From: Myxococcota bacterium
Lineage (GTDB): Bacteria > Myxococcota_A > Bradymonadia > UBA7976 > UBA1532
DNA: 32,070 nt
Direction of reading: 5' to 3'
Assembly: GCA_018813065.1 (NCBI GenBank)
Contig: JAHJCH010000280.1
Span: 1 to 32,070, forward strand
Every line of letters starts with the position of its first letter. Within the stretch, counting starts at the first letter, position 1. A program made the translations under genes and the position numbers. The notes beneath the pieces are model-generated. The model did no database searches. It was not told where the DNA came from and worked only from the letters and a program-made list of their open reading frames with translations. Below, one piece after another: positions 7,552 through 15,400 of the stretch.

Positions 7552-8385
7552 CTACTCGACCTCTGACGCGCGCAGCGCGCGAGCGCGGCGCAGGCCGTCT
7601 TCATCCAACATCAGGTGCTCGATGAGGTCGCGGGTGCTCGTCTCCTCCTTGCCCTTATCGTTGACCGTGACGGTGACGGCCTTGAGGCTCAGCGTGCCCA
7701 CGCGCTGACAGCGCGGGCAGTGGTGCAGCGTCAAGGCCAGCGGGGCGCCCTCGCCGTCGCTGTCCTCGACGGCCTCCAGCGCCCCCGCCTTGATCCGGGC
7801 GATGAGCGCGGGCTCATCGGAGGTCCCCGCCCACGCCTGGCTATCCAGCTCGGTCATCCACGCCGCGCAGCGCTCGCAGAAGGGCGCGTAGACCTGGTTA
7901 AGCCCGACGATGAAGATAAAGCCGATGAGCAAGAGGGCCTCGGCGCCCCAAAAGATGTAGAGGACGATCCCCGTCGGCGTGTAGCTGCTGAGGCTCCAGG
8001 CGCCTTGCTGCGCGACCAGCTGGATCACGCCCCACAGCTCAGCAGGCCCCCAGATCCACACATCGAGATCGCCCCGGCCCAGGAAGGCGTGTACCCAGAC
8101 GACCCAGGTCAAGTAGAGCGAGGCGGCGCCGGCGAGGAGGAGCGCCAGGCCCACCAGCTTCGGCGCGCGGATCTTGCCCCAGCGCGCCGCCAGGTTCATC
8201 GACAGGCCCACGCCCGCGCCGAAGGCCATCGTGCCCAGCGCGGTGACATAGATAAATGGGTTGTAGACAGAGAGGTAGGCGTAGAGGGCGGCGAGGAGCG
8301 CGGCGGTGGGCAAGACGATGATGGGGATCGTCAAGAGCGCGGCGATGGAGAAGCCCCCCGAGGGGGCGTAGTGGCTTGCCTTCAT
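7552..8385 (-). CDS. Polytopic membrane protein with cytoplasmic Cys-pair domain, function unknown
   Basis: 277 residues, family not recognised. Four hydrophobic segments are plain (about 15-38, 43-66, 77-100, 137-162), with a possible weaker one at 113-125. After the last helix comes a soluble domain of about 110 residues with two Cys pairs, C170-E-R-C173 and C223-P-R-C226 (after a His pair), the spacing of a zinc-ribbon or a redox site. The tail is charged and helical. AGGAG lies 5 bases before the ATG at 8385, so the start is firm. It is divergent from the propeller/HELQH gene pair at 8550-12322 and could share a control region with it. No signal peptide apart from the first helix. Confidence 0.8.
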   Translation of the reverse strand: MKASHYAPSGGFSIAALLTIPIIVLPTAALLAALYAYLSVYNPFIYVTALGTMAFGAGVGLSMNLAARWGKIRAPKLVGLALLLAGAASLYLTWVVWVHAFLGRGDLDVWIWGPAELWGVIQLVAQQGAWSLSSYTPTGIVLYIFWGAEALLLIGFIFIVGLNQVYAPFCERCAAWMTELDSQAWAGTSDEPALIARIKAGALEAVEDSDGEGAPLALTLHHCPRCQRVGTLSLKAVTVTVNDKGKEETSTRDLIEHLMLDEDGLRRARALRASEVE

Positions 8386-8549
8386 GGTGACTCCTGGGTG
8401 GATAAGGACAACCTAACACGCCGCGCTTGACGCCGCTCCAATCTCAACACGGGGGCGAAGCACGCCACAAGGTCGAGGCGGGCGCCTTTTCCGCTTTACA
8501 ACGCGGCAGGCCCGCCTGATCCCTGAGGGACGCGCAACCACAAGGGGCG

Positions 8550-10262
8550 ATGATGAGCCGCTTTGATGAGCTTGAAGACCTCGCCGCGATCCAGCGACGC
8601 CCGCGCTGGCCGGGGCTCCTCCTCCTCCTCGCCCTCCTCGGCGGCCTGGGCTACTTCGCCTGGGGCCTCGCCCACCCCATCTCGCCGCTCAAGGCCCTGG
8701 TCCTCGTGGAGATGGAGGGGGCGTGGCTGGGGGGCTCAAAGCCCGCCGCGATCCTCACCGATGAGATCAACGCCGGGCTCAAGGCGCTGGGCTTTGAGCC
8801 GATCCTGCCCGGCGCGCCTGGCGCCTTGGCGATCTTCGAGTCGGGGCTCGCCCCCGAGGCCGCCGCGCGGCGGCTGGGCGCGCGCTTCTTCATCACCGGC
8901 GAGATCAAGCTGAGCCAAGAGGCCCTTGAGATCGGCGAGGGCTATAGCCAGACCCACTACATCGGACGCATCCGAGTCCAGGGGCATGATCGGGCGGCGG
9001 AGGAGGGCGAGATCAGCGGCTGGGTGGGCGCCAAGGCCGCCGCACGGGCGGCCTCCCTGGCGGCGGACGCGGCGGCGGTGGACGCCTTGGCGGTGATCGT
9101 CCCCTACCTCACGCATGATCCGGCGCTCAGCGCCGCCGTCGAGGGTGATCCTGAGGTCTACAAGCAGCTCAAGGGCGCGCGCGCTTTTATGGATCTCAAG
9201 GCGACGGCCCTGCGTGTCCGCGCGGAGGCGTTCACCGCGCGCGCCGAGCGCTGGCGCCGACGCATCCCCAAGCTCCAAATCCACGGGATTGGCGATGAGC
9301 ACGACGGGCTGAGCGGGATCGGCGTCGGCGGCCTGCTCTTTAAGGCGGCGGGGATCAGGATCAAGGTGCCGGTGGAGGGCGACGCGCTGCGCTATGAAGA
9401 CGATCGAGAGGCGGCGGGCTGGCTCAAGGCCGATGGCGGGCGCGCCGTGGCCTGGTCGGGCTACAACCTCCTCGGCTGGCCCAGCCCCGCCCGCGAGGCC
9501 GACGCCCTGGCGCTCACCGAGGATCTCTACGGCTACGCCCGCGCGCTCACCCTTATCCAAGGCGGCGCGCGCCGCGAGATCCGCCGCGATGAGGCCGCCT
9601 ACTTTGAGTGGGCCAAGCCCTCCCCCAGCGCCGCCAAGGTCGCCGCGCTGGAGCGCCGCTGCCGTCGTTGCGATCCTGACCTCGTGATCTGGGCGGCGAC
9701 AGGCGAGGAGCTGGCCCGCCGCCCGGCGGGCGCGGTGGAGGGCTTTGAGTGGTGGGATGACGCGCGGCTCTTATTCTTGGAGCCCACGCGCGCGCTGCCC
9801 GAGCAGGCCGACGCGGAGCGCGCGCCCAGCGGCGGGCTGTGGGTCTGGGCGGCGGGCGAGGCGCCCAAGCTGTGGGCCGTCAGCGCCGAGGGTGGGGTCT
9901 GGGGCTGGATCAGCTGCGATGGCGCCCGCGTGGCCTTGACGACCCGTGATGAGGCGGGCGATGGCCTGACAGTGTTGGACCTCGCCGACGGCGCGGCGCG
10001 GCGTCTCCCTGCCGATCGGCGGCTCAAGACGCCCCACATCGCGGGGGACGCGGTGGTCTTTACCGTCCACCAGGGCCGCTCAGATCAGGTGGGCTACCTC
10101 AACCTCAACGATGAGGCGCCGATCGTGCTCACCGACGATGATCTCAAGGCGCAGCACCCCTATTTAATGGGGGGGCGTGTCTACTTTGAGCTGATCGATC
10201 GCGATCCAACCTTCACCCGCCGCCTGACCTCTACCCTCGTCTCCCTGCCGGTGCCGCCATGA
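8550..10262 (+). CDS. Single-pass membrane-anchored TolB-like propeller protein, function unknown
   Basis: 570 residues. A cytoplasmic head of about 20 residues is followed by one membrane helix (21-40), so most of the protein should be periplasmic. Residues about 48-200 resemble the alpha/beta N-terminal domain of TolB/CsgG-type proteins (DEINAGLKALGFEPI, then AARRLGARFFITGEIKLS). Residues about 380-560 have repeated short strands of beta-propeller type, for example GLWVWAAGEAPKLWAV, GVWGWISCDGARVALT, GLTVLDLADGAARRLP and HIAGDAVVFTVHQG, in the manner of PD40 blades. A CRRC pair sits near residue 370. ATG codons at 8550 and 8553 are both possible after AAGGGG. It overlaps the next gene by 4 bases and probably forms a complex with it; this is inference from context. 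Confidence 0.75.
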   Translation: MMSRFDELEDLAAIQRRPRWPGLLLLLALLGGLGYFAWGLAHPISPLKALVLVEMEGAWLGGSKPAAILTDEINAGLKALGFEPILPGAPGALAIFESGLAPEAAARRLGARFFITGEIKLSQEALEIGEGYSQTHYIGRIRVQGHDRAAEEGEISGWVGAKAAARAASLAADAAAVDALAVIVPYLTHDPALSAAVEGDPEVYKQLKGARAFMDLKATALRVRAEAFTARAERWRRRIPKLQIHGIGDEHDGLSGIGVGGLLFKAAGIRIKVPVEGDALRYEDDREAAGWLKADGGRAVAWSGYNLLGWPSPAREADALALTEDLYGYARALTLIQGGARREIRRDEAAYFEWAKPSPSAAKVAALERRCRRCDPDLVIWAATGEELARRPAGAVEGFEWWDDARLLFLEPTRALPEQADAERAPSGGLWVWAAGEAPKLWAVSAEGGVWGWISCDGARVALTTRDEAGDGLTVLDLADGAARRLPADRRLKTPHIAGDAVVFTVHQGRSDQVGYLNLNDEAPIVLTDDDLKAQHPYLMGGRVYFELIDRDPTFTRRLTSTLVSLPVPP

Positions 10263-12322
10263 AGTACACACCAGACGCCGTCCATGAGCCCCAGCCCGAG
10301 GGCGAGGCGGCCACGCTTGATGATTTTGAGCCGCACGGCCTGCGCCTGCGCAGCCGCAGCCTCTGGGCGGGGCTGGGCGTCGCGCTCTTGAGCCTGATCC
10401 CCTACGAGATCATCGACGATCAGCCCCAGCTCATCTGGGATCTCTTCGGGGAGCTGCCCCCTGCGGCGATCCTCGCCACATTGACGCCGTTTTTGATGGG
10501 GATCATCGCCTCCTTGGCGGGGCGATGGACGCGATATGAGGCCAACCTGGGCCTGATCATCGCGGCGACGCTGCTGGGCGGGGCGGCGATCATGGGTTTG
10601 GGCGTCGAAGCGGGGGGATGGTCGGCGTTGCCGCTGCCTGAGGGGCTCAATCTTAGCCCCGGCTTCGCGCTCTTGGCCTTGGCCCTGCCCGCTGCGGGGG
10701 CCAGCCTCACCGCAGATCCAGATCGAGGCTGGTCTCTGAGATGGGGGCGGCTTTTACTGCTCTTGGCGCTCCCCGCGGCGGCGGCTTTTTATCTGATTCC
10801 ACGCGGCGGTGAGGCCCTCGGCGCGCAGATCTACCACTTCCTCGTCTTCCAGCTCAGCTGGACGACGGGCGTCGCCTACTTCAGCACCTTCACCTTCGCC
10901 ATCGCGCTCTATTGGCCGGCCGTCATCGCCCTCTTCGGGCTGCTTTACGTCTTTAAACCGGCCCGTGACGAGATGCCGATCTTCAGCCTGGCGGCGACCT
11001 TTGGTTTGCCTCTCTTTTGGGGCCTTTGGACCCTGCGCGGCTTGCTGACGGGTCAAGGCGCATGGGCGGTTTTTACGAGCCTGGGCATGGCCTGCGTGCT
11101 GGCCTCGGCGGTGGCGCTGATCGCCTCGACGCTGGCGACGCTGGCGGCGCGCCGCCCTCAGCTCAAAACGACCTTGGGGGCTGCGGGTGCGCTGCTGATC
11201 ATCATCGCGATCCAAGCGCGCTTGTCCACGCCGCCGCCCAAGGGGGTGGATTGGCAGCTCAAACCCCGAGATGAGGCCACCGATGCGCTCTACATGGGGG
11301 CCTTGCCCACTTGGAATCGCGCCCGAATGCGCTGGGTGCAAGGCGAGATGGCGGGGACCGCGCAGGCCTATGTGGCGCTCAAGGCGGCCGAGGCGACCCT
11401 CATGGCGCGCGCCGAGGCGCTGGATGAGGGGCTCAGCGCGGCGATCCGCGCCCTGAGCCGCGACTCCATGGACGCGGGCGTGGCCGGGCGGCGCTGGACG
11501 CGGGCGATCCAAGGCGTCAACGACGCCGCGCAAGCCGCCAGCCTGCCCTACTACCTCGATCCGACGGTCTACTTCTTCAAGCGCGGCGAGGGGATGCGTC
11601 GCCTCTTCCAACTCAAGGTCTACGCGGTGGAGCGGGTGGACGCCGTGGAGGTCGAGGGCCGCGCCTTCGCCGCGCTGCACGTCGCGCGGCTGGATCGAGG
11701 GGGTGGCAGCGGCGCGCTCTTGGGCTTCTCCCGCGACGCCCAGCCCTTCGCCGTGGTCCAGCGCGCCGAGATCGACGCCTTCGAGGAGGCGCTCAAGGCG
11801 CTGGCCGCCCAGACGCCCGCCCGCTGCCTGGAGTCGCCCATCGAGGGCAACTTTGAGTGTGGTCAGTGGCTGATCAAGCTCATCGACGACGGCGCCCTCA
11901 AGGGCCTCGACGCGGCCGTCTCACGCCATGAGCTGCAACACCAGATCGACGGGCCGGGCTTGCCCATCAGCGGGGTCTTTCGGCGGCTCAACCGTGATCT
12001 CAGCGCCCAAAGCCTGGGGCGGCTCAACCGTGAGCTGTCGGCCTACACCGCCGAGCTGGTCTCAGAGGAGGCCGATCCGCGCTTGAGCTTGATCTTGACC
12101 TTGCGGGCCGCCGCTGGGGGGGGGCTGTCGCGGGTCGGGCGGCTGATCCTCCATGGGCTGTGGCGGCCCGAGGTCCTGGACGCCGAGGCGCTGCCTGAGG
12201 GCGAGGTGGCCTTAGCCGAGGCTCACCTGGGCTTGATGGCGCTGACGCCAGCGGAGATCCGCGCCCGCGCCGCCGCCTTGTGGGCGCGGCTCTACAGCGA
12301 GCAGCTGCGCCTCACGCGCTGA
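10259..12322 (+). CDS. Polytopic membrane protein with C-terminal HELQH metalloprotease-like domain
   Basis: 687 residues, family not recognised. A charged N terminus of about 35 residues is followed by eight or nine hydrophobic segments (about 36-50, 70-89, 97-117, 133-150, 163-180, 203-233, 240-262, 268-297, 305-320). A soluble domain of about 360 residues follows. It carries H557-E-L-Q-H561 and, 30 residues later, NRELSAYTAEL with E592, the order expected for a gluzincin-type zinc site (HExxH then a downstream Glu). Cys523 and Cys534 could form a disulfide. The start overlaps the previous stop by 4 bases (ATGA). Proteolytic activity is a prediction from the motif alone. It ends 105 bases before the Rhs gene on the same strand, so a link to toxin export or processing is possible but unproven. 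Confidence 0.77.
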   Translation: MKYTPDAVHEPQPEGEAATLDDFEPHGLRLRSRSLWAGLGVALLSLIPYEIIDDQPQLIWDLFGELPPAAILATLTPFLMGIIASLAGRWTRYEANLGLIIAATLLGGAAIMGLGVEAGGWSALPLPEGLNLSPGFALLALALPAAGASLTADPDRGWSLRWGRLLLLLALPAAAAFYLIPRGGEALGAQIYHFLVFQLSWTTGVAYFSTFTFAIALYWPAVIALFGLLYVFKPARDEMPIFSLAATFGLPLFWGLWTLRGLLTGQGAWAVFTSLGMACVLASAVALIASTLATLAARRPQLKTTLGAAGALLIIIAIQARLSTPPPKGVDWQLKPRDEATDALYMGALPTWNRARMRWVQGEMAGTAQAYVALKAAEATLMARAEALDEGLSAAIRALSRDSMDAGVAGRRWTRAIQGVNDAAQAASLPYYLDPTVYFFKRGEGMRRLFQLKVYAVERVDAVEVEGRAFAALHVARLDRGGGSGALLGFSRDAQPFAVVQRAEIDAFEEALKALAAQTPARCLESPIEGNFECGQWLIKLIDDGALKGLDAAVSRHELQHQIDGPGLPISGVFRRLNRDLSAQSLGRLNRELSAYTAELVSEEADPRLSLILTLRAAAGGGLSRVGRLILHGLWRPEVLDAEALPEGEVALAEAHLGLMALTPAEIRARAAALWARLYSEQLRLTR

Positions 12323-12427
12323 CCGTTAAGGGGGCCACGTCGCCGCGCGTGGGGGCCGTGATGCTTTCCAATACACCTGTCAAACAAGGGGAGCGATCCA
12401 CTCGCAAATCGGCTAACTTACCTTGCC

Positions 12428-15400
12428 ATGAACAGCAGCCGTTTTCCTGGAGCAGCCGTCGGGCTCGTCACCAACCTCAACGACCCCGAGCAGCAGGGGC
12501 GCGTCAAGGTGCGGTTCCCTTGGCTGGATGACACGCAAGAGTCTTTTTGGTGCCGCGTCAGCGCCACCCAAGCGGGCAAGAGCCGGGGGAACTTTATCCG
12601 GCCTGAGCTGGGCGATGAGGTCCTCGTGCTCTTTGAGCGCGGCGACCTCCACCAGCCCTTCATCATCGGCAGCCTCTGGAACGGCCAGGACGCGCCGCCG
12701 GGCCCGGGCAACCCCGATGGCAAGAACGACGACAAGTTCTTCCAGTCTCGCAGCGGCCACCAGCTGGTCTTCAACGACAACAGCGGCGGCGGGTCCATCC
12801 AGATCCACGACAGCAAGGCCAAGCTCCACACCGAGCTGGACGTGCCAGGCCAGCACATCCGGCTCACGGCTGACAGCGGCACGATCAACCTCCGCGCGCC
12901 TGCGGGCGCGGTCAAGATGGAGTGCGTGGATCTGCTCATCCACAGCACCAAGGACACCACGATCCAGGCGGGCGGCGGCAACAGCGTGGAGGTCAAGGGC
13001 TCGCGCAGCTACACCGCCCCGAGCTTGACGCAGTCGGCGGGCGAGACGCTGAGCATCACCACGCCCAACCTCAACGTCTCCTGCGCCGTCTACAGCCAGG
13101 TCAGCGGTGGGACGGGCGTCAGCTTCGGCAGCGCCAGCGCCGAGCTGAGCGGCGGCGTGGAGATGGAGTACAACGCGCCGGTCACGCGCACGGTCACGGG
13201 CAAGTCTACGGTCAAGGCCAAGAGCTTCCGCACCGAGCAGGGGGGGCCGTCAGGGCCGCTGAACCTCAACTGCGGTGAGCTGAGCCTCACCTCGCGGGGC
13301 GCCACGGCCATGAACGCGGGCGGCCCCATCGCCCTCCAGGCCGCCAAGGTCGCCATCAAAGCCGGCACGATGCTGCTGGGCAAAGATAAAGACAAAGGCC
13401 AGTCATCCGATCCCATGGAGCTGCTGGAGCTGGTGGGCGGCCTGGTCATGCTCAACCCGGGGATGAGCACGTTCTCGGTGACGCGCAGCCTGGACTTGAT
13501 CGTGGGCGCGGACTTCCACAACGCCGCGCCCACGCCAGCGACGGGGGGGGCGCCCTTCCCCTACATGCCGCATATGTTCACCAACCCCATCATCGTTGAC
13601 ACCAAGCCCACGGTCTTGGTGGCGGGCGCGCCGCTGGCGTGTATCGGCTCAGCGGCGGTGGGCGTGCATATGCCCGTCACCCCCGCGCCCTGGGCGCCGA
13701 TCCCCATCACCTTCCGTGGGCTGCTCACCCAAGCCATCACCGCCGCCACGCTGCCCTCGGTGATGTCCGCAGGCGAGCAAGTGTTGGCCTTGGTGCGCCC
13801 CAACATGGCCAAGGCGGATCGCGAGGCGCTGGTCACCAAGGGGGTGGAGAAGCTGGCGGGCCTGGCCGTCGATGAGGGCATCGAGGCCGCCGAGCGCTAC
13901 TTTACGCGCGCCTTCCCCGAGTTCCAGAACTACGGCGCCTTCATCGGCATCCTCATGCAGCTGATGCCCTACCCCGTGGCCAACGGCTCCATGTCCATCG
14001 GCGCCCACAACGTGCTGGCCGAGGACGCGCCGATGAGCATGGGCACCATGCCCTTCGCCAACAGCTGCTCTGACGTGCCCATCGTGCCCAACGCCGCGGC
14101 GATCTCCATCGCCCCGGTGCAGGTGGGCATCGACATGAGCTCGATCCTGGAGCAGATGGTGACCCAAGCGGTCGTCGGCGCGGTGAGCATGGGGGTGGGC
14201 AAGGCCGCCGACAAGCTCTCTGAGAAGCTGCCGGTGCGGATCGAGGCGGGGGTCACCCCCAAGTTCAACAACAACCGCTTTGAGCTGGACTTCGAGCTGG
14301 GCCTCAGCGTGCCGCGCGTGCGCCAAGCGGACTGCGACGCCGAGGGCCACCCTGTTGATCCGGTCACGGGCGTCCTCTTTGACAAGCAGCTCGATCTGGA
14401 GCTGCCTGGCCTCCTCCCGCTGCGGATCGAGCGCAACCACAACTCGATGGCCTTGCTGGAGCGATGGGGCGGCGTCTGTGGCCTGGGCTGGCGGCTCAAC
14501 ATCGAGCCCTACATGACCCTGCACCTCGACGGCGAGGGGCGCAAGGCCAAGGCCTACTGGCTGCTGCACGACGACGAGCTGCGGATGCAGCGGCTGCCCT
14601 GGCTTGAGGCGCTGGGCGCCTGGCATGAGCTGCCCAAGGACCGCCTGGAGTTCTGCCGCGCCGACGAGCGCCTCTGGGATCTGCGAGATCGCCACGGCGT
14701 GACTTGGCGCTTTGAGCAGCCCACCGAGGATCACGCCGAGGCCCGCCTCCAGCGCTACTTCGACCGCCACGACAACGCCATCGTGCTCCACTACGACGGC
14801 GACGACGCGCGTCACCCCAGCGGCCTGACCGACACCCTGGGGCGGCGGATCAAGCTGCGCTACGAAGGGCGGGGGCTGCTGACGACCCTCAGCCTTATGG
14901 ACGGCGAGCGTGAGGTCCAGGTCCTGCGGCGCTACCGCTATGACGCCGTGGGGCGGCTCATCGAGTCCGAGGGCATGAGCGGCCACGTCCGCGCCTTCAG
15001 CTATGACGAGGCGGATCGGATCATCACCGAGCGTGAGGAGGGCGGCTACCTCTGGCGCTTCCACTACGACGCCCTCAACCGGGTGACGTGTACCTACGGC
15101 GAGGATCTCCACGCCTGGGTGGAGCTGGACTACCGCCCGGCGGCCAAGAGCACGCGCGTCAAGCTCTGGGATGGCCAATCGCGCGTCTACGTCCACGACA
15201 AGGCGGGCCGCCGGGTCCAGCTGATCGACGCCAACGGTGGCGTCAGCGAGCGGGCGTATGACGATCATGGCTGGCTGGTCAAGGAGACGGACGGCGAGGG
15301 CAACGCCATCACCTACGAGCGCGACGAGGCGGGGCGGCTGATCAAGGAGCAGCGCCCGGGCGGCGCGGTCTACACCTGGCGACGGGATCACCGAGGCGAC

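Noticed and set aside
12323..12427. GC-rich stretch after the HELQH gene as terminator
   Set aside because: The apparent stem (GGGGGCCAC with GTGGGGGCC) is not complementary beyond four bases.
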